In this document: positions 50,312 through 59,936 of the stretch, one piece after another
Numbering within the stretch: position 1 is the stretch's first letter
Layout: the number at the start of each line of letters is the position of its first letter
Assembly: GCA_937961665.1 (NCBI GenBank)
Contig: CALGMO010000059.1
Span: 21,186-85,185, forward strand
Direction: 5' to 3'
Source: an uncultured Fimbriimonadaceae bacterium
Lineage (GTDB): Bacteria > Armatimonadota > Fimbriimonadia > Fimbriimonadales > Fimbriimonadaceae
DNA length: 64,000 nucleotides
Notes under the pieces: model-generated
Told to the model about the DNA's origin: nothing
Seen by the model: only the letters and a program-made list of their open reading frames with translations
Databases searched by the model: none
Made by a program: the position numbers and the translations under genes

Positions 50312-51319
50312 CTAGGCCCGCAGCGCGAGCATCGCGTCGCCGAAGCTCAGAAATCGGTACTTCTGGGCGACAGCGTGTTCGTAGGCCCTCCGCAGCGGGT
50401 CCGCCCCGAGGAAGGCCGAGATCATCAACAGCATCGTCGTCCTTGGCAGGTGGAAGTTGGTGACGATGCCGTCCACGACCATGAATTTATACCCCGGCCG
50501 GATGAACAACCGGGTGTCGGAGACGCCGGGCCGAACCTCGCGCGGCCCGACCGCCATCGACTCTAGCGTTCGCACCGAGGTGGTGCCCACGGCCACGATC
50601 CTTCCGGTTGCCTCGCGTACGGCGGCCGCCGTCTCCTCCGAAACCTCGCAGCGCTCGCCGTGCATCGGATGCTCCCAGGGATCGGTGGACGCCATCGGCC
50701 GGAACGTGTCGAGGCTGACGTCGAGGGTCACCCGGGCGCCGCGCACACCGTGCCGCTCCAGCTCCTCAAGCACCTCCTTGGTGAAGTGAAGGCCGGCCGT
50801 GGGTGCGGCGGCGCTGCCCTCACGGCTAGCGAACACGGTCTGGTAGCGCTCCGGATCTTGGAGGTCCACATGGATGTAGGGCGGGAGGGGGACGTCGCCC
50901 GCGGCTAGCACCGCCTCCTCGGCGGCTTCGGCGTCATCCAAACGGATCAGCCTGCGCCCGGCCTCCAGCTCCCGCTCCACCCTCAGGCAGGCGCCGCCCT
51001 CCAGGACGATCCTAGCGCCGGGATGAAGGCGTCGGGCCGGCCGCACCAGGCAGTCCCAGAGCCTCGGCTCCGCGCGCCGCAGAACGAGCAGCTCGACGCG
51101 GCCACCCGACTCCTTGCGCCCCAGCAGGCGCCGTGCGGTGACGCGGGTGTCGTTCCACACCAGCAGGTCTCCCGCCTCGAGGAACCGCGGCAGCTCGCGG
51201 AAGACCGCGTCTTGGATCCGGCCCATGGAGTCGACGACCAGCAGGCGGGAGGCCGCCCGGTCCTCCAGCGGAGTCTGGGCGATCAGCTCTTCCGGCAGTT
51301 CGTAATCCAAGAAGCTCAC
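50312..51319 (-). CDS. queA: S-adenosylmethionine:tRNA ribosyltransferase-isomerase
   Basis: 335 residues, normal length. QueA adds the ribosyl part of SAM to preQ1 in tRNA on the path to queuosine. Typical segments: YELPEELIAQTPLEDR, LLVWNDTRVTARRL, AAPTAGLHFTKEVLEEL, VTLDVSLDTFRP, VGTTSVRTLES and TNFHLPRTTMLLMISAF. The start is GTG 51319, overlapping the HAD stop codon (GTGA) with GGAG upstream. Confidence 0.96.
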   Translation of the reverse strand: MSFLDYELPEELIAQTPLEDRAASRLLVVDSMGRIQDAVFRELPRFLEAGDLLVWNDTRVTARRLLGRKESGGRVELLVLRRAEPRLWDCLVRPARRLHPGARIVLEGGACLRVERELEAGRRLIRLDDAEAAEEAVLAAGDVPLPPYIHVDLQDPERYQTVFASREGSAAAPTAGLHFTKEVLEELERHGVRGARVTLDVSLDTFRPMASTDPWEHPMHGERCEVSEETAAAVREATGRIVAVGTTSVRTLESMAVGPREVRPGVSDTRLFIRPGYKFMVVDGIVTNFHLPRTTMLLMISAFLGADPLRRAYEHAVAQKYRFLSFGDAMLALRA

Positions 51320-52020
51320 AGCTCCAACACCCTCTGTGGCACGTCCAGAAGCGAGGAGACGACGCTGTGCTCGGTCGGTCTTGGCGTGCCGCGATCTAGC
51401 AGGAGCGCGTGCCAGCCCGCCCGCAAGGCCCCCTCGTAATCGTCCACGGGATGGTCGCCGACGTGCAGAATCTCCTCGGGATGCAGACCAAGGAGCCTCT
51501 CCGCGGTGCGGAAGATCCCCTCGTCAGGCTTCTCGACGTAGATCTCCAGCGAGGCCAGCACGCAGTCGAAATAGCCGCGCAATCCCCTGCGCTCCAAAGT
51601 CCGTTCCAGGGAGTAGTCCCAGTTGCTGACCACCAGGAGGCGGAGGCCTTGGGAGCGAAGCTCCTGGAGGCAGGGCACGACGTCCTCGTAGACCTGGAAG
51701 CAGGCGGATGCCGGCCCGTAAAGGTCGTCCAGGAGCCATTCTCCCAGCTCGGCCTCCGGCCAGTTCTGGCCGTACTCGGAAGCCCAACGGCGGAAGAGGT
51801 CGATCCAGTAGCGGTCGCAGGCCTTCCGGTCGGCCTCGGCGTGCAGGCGAACGTAGTTCGGTCGCGTGTTGACCAGCATGGATTGGAGCAGAGCCCTGGC
51901 CTCCAGGGGGTCGGCCTGCGCCCCGCGCGCGAGCAGCGTGCGCACCCCGAACGCCACGGGATCCCAGTCGGTGTGGACCAGCGTTTGAAAGCAGTCGAAC
52001 GATACGGCGCGGATAGGCAT
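51316..52020 (-). CDS. HAD-superfamily hydrolase (HDHD3/YjjG-like)
   Basis: 234 residues. HAD motifs: SFDCFQTLVHTD (motif I; second Asp position is Cys-Phe-Gln variant), LLVVSNWDYSL (motif II), VEKPDEGIF (motif III Lys) and HVGDHPVDDYEGALRAGW (motif IV). The cap is helical. In motif I the usual DxD is DCF, so the general acid Asp is absent, which is typical of some HDHD3-like members and may mean weak or altered activity. First gene of the minus-strand operon to queA. Confidence 0.82.
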   Translation of the reverse strand: MPIRAVSFDCFQTLVHTDWDPVAFGVRTLLARGAQADPLEARALLQSMLVNTRPNYVRLHAEADRKACDRYWIDLFRRWASEYGQNWPEAELGEWLLDDLYGPASACFQVYEDVVPCLQELRSQGLRLLVVSNWDYSLERTLERRGLRGYFDCVLASLEIYVEKPDEGIFRTAERLLGLHPEEILHVGDHPVDDYEGALRAGWHALLLDRGTPRPTEHSVVSSLLDVPQRVLEL

Positions 52021-52051
52021 GGCGAGGGGCTGAGCGACCGCGGGGGTCGGC

Positions 52052-52061
52052 TACAATTATG
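52052..52061. promoter_or_regulatory. Overlapping divergent -10 elements
   Basis: TACAAT on the plus strand (52052-52057) ends eight bases before GTG 52066. CATAAT on the minus strand (52061-52056) is 35 bases before the HAD start at 52020. The two -10 boxes share two base pairs, so the polymerases would compete. Confidence 0.4.
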
Positions 52062-52065
52062 GTCG

Positions 52066-52740
52066 GTGAAGGCCTTCGCTCTCTGGTTGGGATGTCTCGC
52101 CTTCGGCCTGCAAGCCTCCGCGCCGCCGGGAGCTGAGATCGCCCGCAAGTTCGTCCCCGGCGACTCGGTTCGGTACGTGGTGCGGGTGGAGTTGGAGCGC
52201 GGCGAGGCGGTGAGCGCCGTGGAGAGCCGGGTTCTCGAGTCCGTGGAGAAGGTCGACGACGAGGGGAAGGCCACGGTCCGGACGCGCTATCTCTCGGTCA
52301 AGGTTGGCTCGGCTGCGAGCGGACCCCGGCCGGACGACCGCACGGTGTACGGGCCGGACGGTTCGGTGCTTTCGGTCGAGGGAGGGGATGCCGACGCTCT
52401 GCGGCTGGCCCGCGCTCTGGCCGTTCCCGGCGTGCCGGAGCGTGGCGGCACTTGGACGTTCGAGCAGAGACCGGTCAGCCAGCCGCCTGCGCCGTTGGCA
52501 AGGACCGTCTGCACGCTGGATGGCACCGAGGAGGTCGGCGGCGTGCAGGCGGCGAAAGTCCGTTTCGAGTTCCGAGAGGTGCCCGCGGCGGGGGAGCCAC
52601 TCATAGCGAAGGGGGTCTACTGGCTCGCCTTCCAGGGTGGCAGACTGCTCCGGCTCGAGGCCGAGCTCTCCGGAATCCCGGGTCTTCCCGAGAAGGACGC
52701 CAAGGCTCGGGTGACGGTCGAGTTGGACCAGGAGCGCTGA
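52066..52740 (+). CDS. Exported protein of unknown function
   Basis: 224 residues from GTG 52066. Signal peptide MKAFALWLGCLAFGLQASA, then a beta-rich mature protein with repeated VRxxVELE-type strands (YVVRVELERGEAV, ATVRTRYLSVKV, AAKVRFEFREV, ARVTVELDQE). Probably periplasmic or secreted. I do not recognise the family. A TACAAT -10 sits eight bases before the start. Convergent with mfd, one base apart. Confidence 0.62.
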   Translation: MKAFALWLGCLAFGLQASAPPGAEIARKFVPGDSVRYVVRVELERGEAVSAVESRVLESVEKVDDEGKATVRTRYLSVKVGSAASGPRPDDRTVYGPDGSVLSVEGGDADALRLARALAVPGVPERGGTWTFEQRPVSQPPAPLARTVCTLDGTEEVGGVQAAKVRFEFREVPAAGEPLIAKGVYWLAFQGGRLLRLEAELSGIPGLPEKDAKARVTVELDQER

Positions 52741-52741
52741 G

Positions 52742-55700
52742 CTAGCCTCCGATGCTCGCCTTGGCCTCGCGGTAATCCTCCCACGCCCGCTGGAAGGCCG
52801 CGAGCATCTGTTGCACGGCCTTGAGGGGATCGCCCTCGTAGGGCCAGATGAACGCCTCCCTCGTGGAGTACGCGGTGCGGTGCCTTCGGGTGAGCATGCT
52901 GAACACCATCGGCGGGATGGATCCCCGGTTTCGGAACGAGACCGCGACGCGGCCGCCCTTGGCCTCGATCTTCTCCATGCCCAGCTCCTCGGCCACGAAC
53001 CGGCAGTTCATGATCGTGAACGCGTTGCGGACCTCCGCGGGCGGGTGTCCGTAGCGGTCCTCGATCTCGGCGGCCACCGACGCGAGCTGCTCCACCGTCC
53101 GGCAGGACATCATCTGCTGATAGTAGTAGAGCCGCTGGGCCTGGTCCTCGATGTAGCTCGCAGGGATGAGCGCGGGAACGGCCACGTCGAGCGCGGGCAG
53201 GGGCGCCAAGGACGCCAGGGGGTCGGTCGGCTCCCCGGCGGACACCGGCTGGCCCTCGGCCGCGTTCTTCAAGGCGTGCACGGCCTCGTTGATGAGCTGC
53301 GTGTACAGCTCGTAACCGACGGCCGCCATGGAGCCGTGCTGCTTGGCGCCCAGCAGGTCCCCCGCGCCGCGGATCTGAAGGTCACGGAAGGCCAGGGAGT
53401 AGCCCGACCCGAGAGAGCTGAACTCCTGAAGGGCCTCCAGCCGGGCCAGCGATCCCTCGGTGAGCGCTTTGGATGGGTGGTAGAGCAGGTAGGCGTAGGC
53501 TTGCCTGTCCGAGCGGCCGACCCGACCGCGAAGCTGGTACAGCTGCGCCATCCCGAGGCGATCCGCGTTCTCCACGATCAGCGTGTTGGCGTTGGGGATG
53601 TCGATTCCGTTCTCGATGATCGTCGTGGAGAGGAGGATGTCGATCTCGCCCCGGATGAAGCCGATCATCACCGGCTCCAGCTCGTCCTCCGTCATCTGGC
53701 CGTGGCCGACGCCGATGCGCGCGTTCGGCACGAGCTTGCGGAGGCGCTCCGCGACGTGCCCGATCGATTCCACGCGGTTGTACACGTAGAACACCTGTCC
53801 ACCCCGGGCGAGCTCGCGCAGGATCGCCTCTCGAACGACCTCGTTGGAGTAGGGGCGAACGAACGTTCGGATCGGCAAGCGGCCCGGCGGGGGGTCGTTG
53901 ATGATGCTCAGCTGGCGGATGTCCATCAACGCCATGCTGAGGGTCCGCGGAATCGGCGTGGCCGACAGCGACAGCACATCGACGTGCGTGCGGAGCTTCT
54001 TCAGGGCCTCCTTCTGGCGGACGCCGAACTTCTGCTCCTCGTCGATGACCACCAGCCCCAGGTTGCGAAAGGCGATCTCTTTGGTGAGCAGCGAGTGCGT
54101 CCCGATGACGACGTCCACGGAGCCGTCCCGCAGACCCTGCAGGACCTGGCGGCGCTCTTTGGCAGACCGGAAGCGGTTCATCAGCTCGAGGCGCACGCCG
54201 AACGACTCCAGTCTCTCGCGGAAGTTCCGGTAGTGCTGCTCCGAGAGGATGGTTGTGGGACACAGCACCGCCACCTGTCGGCCCTCTTGAACCACCCGGA
54301 ACGCCGCGCGAATCGCCACCTCGGTCTTGCCGAAGCCGACGTCGCCACACACGAGGCGGTCCATCGGGTAGGGCTGCGCCAGGTCGGCCTTGACCTCCTG
54401 GATCGCTCGGAGCTGGCTGGGAGTCTCCACCCAGGGGAACGTGGACTCCATCTCCTGTTGCCAAGGAGTGTCCTCGCGGATCGGCGTGCGCTGCACCGCG
54501 GATCGGGCGGCGTACAGCTGCACCAGCTCCCGGGCGAACTCCCGGGCGTCCTCCCTCGCCTTGGTGATGGTTTTGCGCCAGTCCCCACCCGTCAGGCGGT
54601 TGAGCTTGGGGTGGGCGTCGCCCGGATTGAGGTACTTCTGAACCCGGTCGAGCTGATCCGTCGGGACGAAGAGCTTGTCCGGCGGGGCGTACTCCAGGTA
54701 GAGGAACTCCTTCTCCAGACCGTCGATGGTTCGCTTGACCAGCCCGCGGAACACCCCGATGCCGAAGTGGATGTGCACGACGTAGTCGCCGGGCTTGAGG
54801 TCGAGCACGGTAGCGATCGGCGCACCCTCGGAGAACCTCTTCTGCGGGAGCCTCAGGCGCGCCACGCCGAAGAGCTCCGCGTCGGTCAGCAGCGCCAAGC
54901 GCGCCCCGGACAGTACGAAGCCGCCTGCGGGATTGCCGGAGACGATCCACAGTCCGGGCGGGGGCGTTCCCTCGGCCAGCGAGTCCTCGGAGAGCGTCGC
55001 GGCGGGCACCTCCGCCCGCTGGAGGACGGTTTGGGCGCGGTTCGGCTGGTCCGTGGCCATGACCACGGAGAATCCGTTCTCCAGCCAAGTCTTCAGGGTG
55101 GATGCGAGCGCCTCGCCACGGCCCGCGTACGGTTCCAGAGATGCGGCGGCGACGGAGAGCGTCTCGGTGTGCCCGAGCCACTTGGGCGCGCCGGACAGCA
55201 GGTTCAGAGAGAGCACGGGCTCGTGGGTGCCCAGCTTCTCGAAGGGCAGGAGGAAGTCGTGGGGAGTGGCGGAGAGGATCTCGCCACGGCGGGCACGGGC
55301 TTGGAGCGCGTCTCCCAGCTCGGCCGCGACCCGCTCCGCGACGGCCTGCAGCTCGATGGGTTCGTCCAAGACCAAGAGGCCCTGCTCTCCGAGCAGGTCC
55401 ACCGCGCAGCCCGAGTCGGGGAGCAGAAGGGGTCGGTAGAGGTCCAGACGATCGAAGTACACCCGGGCGTCCAAGGCATCGGCATCCGCTGCCACCAGTT
55501 CCTCGAGCCGTGCGGCGGCCTCACCGGGCAGGGTGGCGGCCTCCCGCGCCAGGGCCGAGCGCAGAATGTCTCCGAGGCCGGATGACTCGGACGGAATGAC
55601 GGTCTCTCGGGCGGGCATCAGGTCCAGGCCGCCGGCGGCCCCGACCGATCGCTGCGTCCCGGGGTCGAAGCGTCGGATGCTCTCCACCTCGTCGCCGAAG

Positions 55701-56287
55701 AACTCGACGCGGAGCGGCAGGTCCTGGCCTGCCGCATACACGTCGACGATCCCGCCGCGCCTGCTGAACTGGCCGGGAAGACGAACCGGCTCCTGATGCT
55801 CGTAGCCCAGCCGGACCAGGGTCTCGACCAGTTGGTCCGGCGAGAGGGGAAGACCGGGCACGATGCGCCGCAGGCTCTCGAGGATGACCTCCCGAGGAAG
55901 AGTCCGTTCCAGGGCGGATCCCGGAGTGGCGATGACGACGCTCGGCTGGTCGGAGGCCAACGCTTGCAGCGAGCCGATGCGATCGGAGAGGGCTGCGTAC
56001 TCGGGAGTTGCGTCCTCGAACAGGGCGGAGAGCCCGCTCGGCAACTGCCTGACCTTGTCCTTGGGGATTCCCGCCAGAGTCAGCTTGGCCTCCCATGCCA
56101 GAGCCTTCTCGTAGCTGGCGGTCACGACCAGCGTCTTCACGGGCTCGGCGAGCCACCGCGCCGCCAGCAGCGGGGCTCGACCGGTGGGGCACAAATCGGC
56201 CCACTCGGCCCGCGGCGGACGGGAGCGGAGGAGAGGCTCGAGGGAGGGCACCCTGGCCAGCGAAGCGACCCAGTCGCTGAAACGCAT
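52742..56287 (-). CDS. mfd: Transcription-repair coupling factor
   Basis: 1181 residues. Mfd removes RNA polymerase stalled at DNA lesions and recruits UvrA. The N-terminal UvrB-like region (PGQFSRRGGIVDVYAAGQDLP) is followed by the RNA-polymerase-interacting domain (GDYVVHIHFGIGVFRGL, LEYAPPDKLFVP). The translocase motifs are GDVGFGKTEVAIRAAF (Walker A), VIDEEQKFGVRQKE (Walker B), SLSATPIPRTL and QLRGRVGRSD. The C-terminal domain closes the protein. ATG 56287 is the family start; the open frame extends upstream antisense to nuoB. It is a single-gene unit with TAAACT ten bases before the start. Confidence 0.96.
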   Translation of the reverse strand: MRFSDWVASLARVPSLEPLLRSRPPRAEWADLCPTGRAPLLAARWLAEPVKTLVVTASYEKALAWEAKLTLAGIPKDKVRQLPSGLSALFEDATPEYAALSDRIGSLQALASDQPSVVIATPGSALERTLPREVILESLRRIVPGLPLSPDQLVETLVRLGYEHQEPVRLPGQFSRRGGIVDVYAAGQDLPLRVEFFGDEVESIRRFDPGTQRSVGAAGGLDLMPARETVIPSESSGLGDILRSALAREAATLPGEAAARLEELVAADADALDARVYFDRLDLYRPLLLPDSGCAVDLLGEQGLLVLDEPIELQAVAERVAAELGDALQARARRGEILSATPHDFLLPFEKLGTHEPVLSLNLLSGAPKWLGHTETLSVAAASLEPYAGRGEALASTLKTWLENGFSVVMATDQPNRAQTVLQRAEVPAATLSEDSLAEGTPPPGLWIVSGNPAGGFVLSGARLALLTDAELFGVARLRLPQKRFSEGAPIATVLDLKPGDYVVHIHFGIGVFRGLVKRTIDGLEKEFLYLEYAPPDKLFVPTDQLDRVQKYLNPGDAHPKLNRLTGGDWRKTITKAREDAREFARELVQLYAARSAVQRTPIREDTPWQQEMESTFPWVETPSQLRAIQEVKADLAQPYPMDRLVCGDVGFGKTEVAIRAAFRVVQEGRQVAVLCPTTILSEQHYRNFRERLESFGVRLELMNRFRSAKERRQVLQGLRDGSVDVVIGTHSLLTKEIAFRNLGLVVIDEEQKFGVRQKEALKKLRTHVDVLSLSATPIPRTLSMALMDIRQLSIINDPPPGRLPIRTFVRPYSNEVVREAILRELARGGQVFYVYNRVESIGHVAERLRKLVPNARIGVGHGQMTEDELEPVMIGFIRGEIDILLSTTIIENGIDIPNANTLIVENADRLGMAQLYQLRGRVGRSDRQAYAYLLYHPSKALTEGSLARLEALQEFSSLGSGYSLAFRDLQIRGAGDLLGAKQHGSMAAVGYELYTQLINEAVHALKNAAEGQPVSAGEPTDPLASLAPLPALDVAVPALIPASYIEDQAQRLYYYQQMMSCRTVEQLASVAAEIEDRYGHPPAEVRNAFTIMNCRFVAEELGMEKIEAKGGRVAVSFRNRGSIPPMVFSMLTRRHRTAYSTREAFIWPYEGDPLKAVQQMLAAFQRAWEDYREAKASIGG

Positions 56288-56297
56288 CGGAGCCTGC

Positions 56298-56303
56298 AGT
56301 TTA
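56298..56303 (-). promoter_or_regulatory. -10 element of mfd
   Basis: TAAACT on the minus strand, ten bases before ATG 56287. Confidence 0.42.
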
Positions 56304-56348
56304 CTCGCCGATGGAGGGTCGGACCGAGCCGTAGGAAGAGGCGTTCGG

Positions 56349-56354
56349 TAGAAT
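56349..56354 (+). promoter_or_regulatory. -10 element of nuoB-nuoI
   Basis: TAGAAT, 12 bases before ATG 56367, with AGAAGGA in the very short leader. Confidence 0.42.
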
Positions 56355-56366
56355 GCGAGAAGGATC

Positions 56367-56936
<570 letters not shown>

Positions 56937-56938
56937 CC

Positions 56939-57430
56939 ATGGCCATCGATGTGATTCGCGACATCGCCAAACCGATCCTTGCGGGCTTCGGCATCACCGG
57001 CAAGAGACTGAAACACCCGAAGGTGACGGTGATGTATCCCGAGCAGACTCGGGAGCAGTACCCCAGGACCCGCTGGCGGCACTTCCTGACGCGCTACGAG
57101 AGCGGCTTGGAGCGCTGCATCGGCTGCTCGCTGTGCGCGGGAGCGTGCCCTGCGCGATGCATCTACGTCGAGGCGGCGGAGAACACCGACGAGGAGCGCT
57201 ACTCCCCGGGCGAGCGGTACGCCAAGCGCTACGAGATCAACATGATCCGTTGCATCTTCTGCGGGTACTGCCAAGAGGCTTGTCCGACGGGGGCGATCGT
57301 GCTGCGGAAGAACTTCGAGCTGGCCAACTACCGGCGGGAGAACTTCGTCTACACGAAGGAGATGCTCCTGGAGGAGTACCCCGGCCAGGCCGACGAGCCG
57401 TATGTGAGCCTCTACCAGCGACAGAGCTAG
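56939..57430 (+). CDS. nuoI: NADH-quinone oxidoreductase subunit I
   Basis: 163 residues. Two [4Fe-4S] motifs, CIGCSLCAGACPARC and CIFCGYCQEACP, define NuoI, which passes electrons to NuoB. The N-terminal part contains RFHGKHR-like RTRWRHFLTRYESG. It starts two bases after nuoB ends. The pair encodes the connecting-chain segment of complex I; the rest must be elsewhere in the genome, or the pair serves another NuoB/I-containing complex. Confidence 0.94.
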   Translation: MAIDVIRDIAKPILAGFGITGKRLKHPKVTVMYPEQTREQYPRTRWRHFLTRYESGLERCIGCSLCAGACPARCIYVEAAENTDEERYSPGERYAKRYEINMIRCIFCGYCQEACPTGAIVLRKNFELANYRRENFVYTKEMLLEEYPGQADEPYVSLYQRQS

Positions 57431-57474
57431 AGCCCTCGGTCCCGCCGCCTGCCGATTCGGAGCGGGCGACCCCG

Positions 57475-57480
57475 TAAACT
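57475..57480 (+). promoter_or_regulatory. -10 element of the BMP-transporter/pterin operon (leaderless)
   Basis: TAAACT, seven bases before ATG 57488. No clear -35. Confidence 0.48.
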
Positions 57481-57487
57481 GGGTTGT

Positions 57488-58480
57488 ATGAGGAGGATTC
57501 TGCTCGCTTCCGCCCTTGTCTTGGCGCTGATGGGGTGCGCCAGCAACGAACCGGGACCGACCTCCGGCAGCGCCGAGGGGCGGCAGGACTTCAAGGTAGC
57601 GCTCTTGACTCCGGGACCGGTGAACGACTCGGGATGGAGCGCCCTGGCCTACGAGGGTCTGCTGGCGATCCGCGACGAGCTCGGTGCGGAAATCAGCAAC
57701 CAGGAGGCGAAGGGCACGCAGATCCGCGACGCGATGCGCTCGTACGCGCAGAGGGGATTCCGCCTGGTCTTCGGCCACGGCTTCGAGTACAACGAGCCCG
57801 GCGTCGAGATTGCGAGAGACTTCCCGGACACGGTCTTCGTGAGCAGCTCGGGCGGAAAGACGGCCAAGAACGCAGGGGCCTTCCGGTTCTACCTGGAGCA
57901 GGGCTTCTATCTTGGCGGAGTGATGGCGGCGGACCTTTCGAAGTCCGGCGTGGTGGCGATGATCGGAGGTCCGAAGGTGCCATCCATCGAGTCCACCTTC
58001 AAAGCATTCGAGGCCGGCGCGAAGGCGGAGCGGCCCGACATCCGCGTCCTTACGCTCTTCACCGGTCAAGACTCGGACGTCGCGGCGGCGAAGAGAGCCA
58101 CGCTGGAGGCCATCGCCCAGGGTGCGGACCTGGTCATCCATCAGGCGAACGCGGCCGCCCAGGGAGTGTTCGAGGCCTGCCGGGAGAAGGGCGTTCTGGC
58201 GATCGGCAGCAACGCGAACCAGAACGAGAACGAGTCCGGAGTCGTCGTCGCCTCCGCGGTGATCGTCGCGAAGCCCGCGTTCGTCGAGCTCGCGAAGGAC
58301 GTCAGGGACGGTCGGTACGAGGGATCGATCCGGCTGGTGGGGATGGACAAGGGTGCCATCGACTTCGTGATCAATCCGAAGCTGGAGTCCCGCGTGCCGG
58401 AGGCCACCCGCAAGAAGCTCGACGACCTGCGAGCGAAGATCCTCTCCGGCGCGCTTGTGGTTCCCAAGGACGAGTTCTAG
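57488..58480 (+). CDS. BMP-family lipoprotein, nucleoside-type ABC importer binding protein
   Basis: 330 residues. Lipoprotein signal with Cys17 (LALMGC). The mature part is a periplasmic-binding fold of the BMP/PnrA/Med type: VALLTPGPVNDSGWSALAYEGL, GHGFEYNEPGVEIARDFPDTVFV, FYLGGVMAADLSKSG, VLTLFTGQDSDVAAAKRATLEAI, GSNANQNE. Members that have been studied bind purine nucleosides. It is followed by an ATPase and two permeases, completing an importer. The ATPase gene starts one base after the stop. Confidence 0.92.
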   Translation: MRRILLASALVLALMGCASNEPGPTSGSAEGRQDFKVALLTPGPVNDSGWSALAYEGLLAIRDELGAEISNQEAKGTQIRDAMRSYAQRGFRLVFGHGFEYNEPGVEIARDFPDTVFVSSSGGKTAKNAGAFRFYLEQGFYLGGVMAADLSKSGVVAMIGGPKVPSIESTFKAFEAGAKAERPDIRVLTLFTGQDSDVAAAKRATLEAIAQGADLVIHQANAAAQGVFEACREKGVLAIGSNANQNENESGVVVASAVIVAKPAFVELAKDVRDGRYEGSIRLVGMDKGAIDFVINPKLESRVPEATRKKLDDLRAKILSGALVVPKDEF

Positions 58481-58481
58481 A

Positions 58482-59936
58482 ATGCCTGCCGGGTTGGCCG
58501 TCAGGGGCCTTCGAAAGCGCTTCGGTCAGCTCGTGGCCTTGGATGGGGTCTCCGTGGACTTCGCCCCCGGCGAGGTTCACGCGGTGGTGGGCGAGAACGG
58601 CGCGGGGAAGTCCACCCTCGTGAGCCACCTTGCAGGCTTCCTCGTCCCAGACGAGGGCGAGATCGCTTGGGACGATTCGCCCTTGCCTTTGGGAGATCCT
58701 CTGGCGTGCAGGCGCATGGGAATCTCCATGGTGCACCAGCACTTCACGCTGGTCGACGCTCTGACGGTGCTGGAGAACGTAGCCTTGGCTTCGGGACTGA
58801 GCGGCGCCGTGAACCGGCGCGCCCTCCAGGGGAAGATCGGGGAGCTGCTGCGTCGTTACGGCTGGAAACTCGAACCCAATGCGCTCGTGGGTTCCCTCTC
58901 CGTCGGGCAGAAGCAGAAGCTCGATATCCTGAAGGCACTCTGGCAGGAAGGGAGCGTTCTCATCTTGGACGAGCCGACCGCCACCCTATCGGAAGCCGAG
59001 GTGGAGGAGCTGTTCCGGCTGTTGCGCGACCTCGCGTCCCGAGGCATGGCGGTCATCCTGATCGCCCACAAACTCCGCGAGGTTCTGGCCGTCGCCGACC
59101 GCATCACGGTGCTTCGGTCCGGGCGCGTGATCCGAACGGTCCACCGGTCGGAGGCGGACGAGCACACCCTGTCGAAGTGGATGGTTGGAGAGGTTCCTCC
59201 GCTGGAGTCCGCCCAGCGGCCGCCGGAGGGCGAACCGAGGATCGTGATCCGCGACCTCCGGGTGAAGGGCGACGACGGGCGATTTCGGGTCCAGGGCGTG
59301 TCCCTGGAGGTTCGCCCAGGGGAGATCGCTGGAGTGACCGGTGTCGACGGCAACGGGCAGCTGGAACTGGCCGAGGCTGTGGTCGGCATTCGGCGCCCGG
59401 AGTCCGGAGAGGTGCTGATCGACGGGATTCCCGTGGGCCGGCACACGGAGGAGATCGGCTACGTTCCGCAGGACCGGCATCGGCACGGCCTCGCGCTCTC
59501 GATGACGATCGGGGAAAACCTGCTGATCGGCCTGAGGAGCCGGGGCAGGTTCTTCCGTGGGCCGCTGCTGCTGGTTGGCAGGTTTCACAGCCACGTGCAG
59601 CACTTGGTGGATCGCTTCGGCATCGCTTGCCGCGGTCCGAACCAGACCGTGCGCGACTTGAGCGGGGGAAATCAGCAGAAGGTCGTCTTGGCGAGAGCCT
59701 TGGATCCTTTCCCCAGGGTGTTGGTCGCGGTCGACCCGACGCGGGGGTTGGACGTCCGAGCGACGATGGCCGTTCACAACGCCCTGCTGAGCGCGGCCAG
59801 GGGCGGGGCGGCCGTTCTGCTGATCTCGGGAAGCCGGGAGGAGGTCGCGGCCCTCGCGCACCGCGCCAGCCGCATCAGCCTCGGGCGTCTGGAGCCGTGG
59901 GAGAACCCATCGAGGGAGGATCTGGTCCTGTGTTGA
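58482..59936 (+). CDS. Nucleoside/sugar-type ABC transporter ATPase with two nucleotide-binding domains
   Basis: 484 residues. First half: Walker A GENGAGKSTL, signature LSVGQKQKL, Walker B ILDEPTATLS. Second half: the Walker A region is degenerate (TGVDGNGQLEL), with LSGGNQQK and VAVDPTRGLD. This is the YufO/RbsA layout in which one chain serves both sites. The stop overlaps the permease start by seven bases. Confidence 0.93.
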   Translation: MPAGLAVRGLRKRFGQLVALDGVSVDFAPGEVHAVVGENGAGKSTLVSHLAGFLVPDEGEIAWDDSPLPLGDPLACRRMGISMVHQHFTLVDALTVLENVALASGLSGAVNRRALQGKIGELLRRYGWKLEPNALVGSLSVGQKQKLDILKALWQEGSVLILDEPTATLSEAEVEELFRLLRDLASRGMAVILIAHKLREVLAVADRITVLRSGRVIRTVHRSEADEHTLSKWMVGEVPPLESAQRPPEGEPRIVIRDLRVKGDDGRFRVQGVSLEVRPGEIAGVTGVDGNGQLELAEAVVGIRRPESGEVLIDGIPVGRHTEEIGYVPQDRHRHGLALSMTIGENLLIGLRSRGRFFRGPLLLVGRFHSHVQHLVDRFGIACRGPNQTVRDLSGGNQQKVVLARALDPFPRVLVAVDPTRGLDVRATMAVHNALLSAARGGAAVLLISGSREEVAALAHRASRISLGRLEPWENPSREDLVLC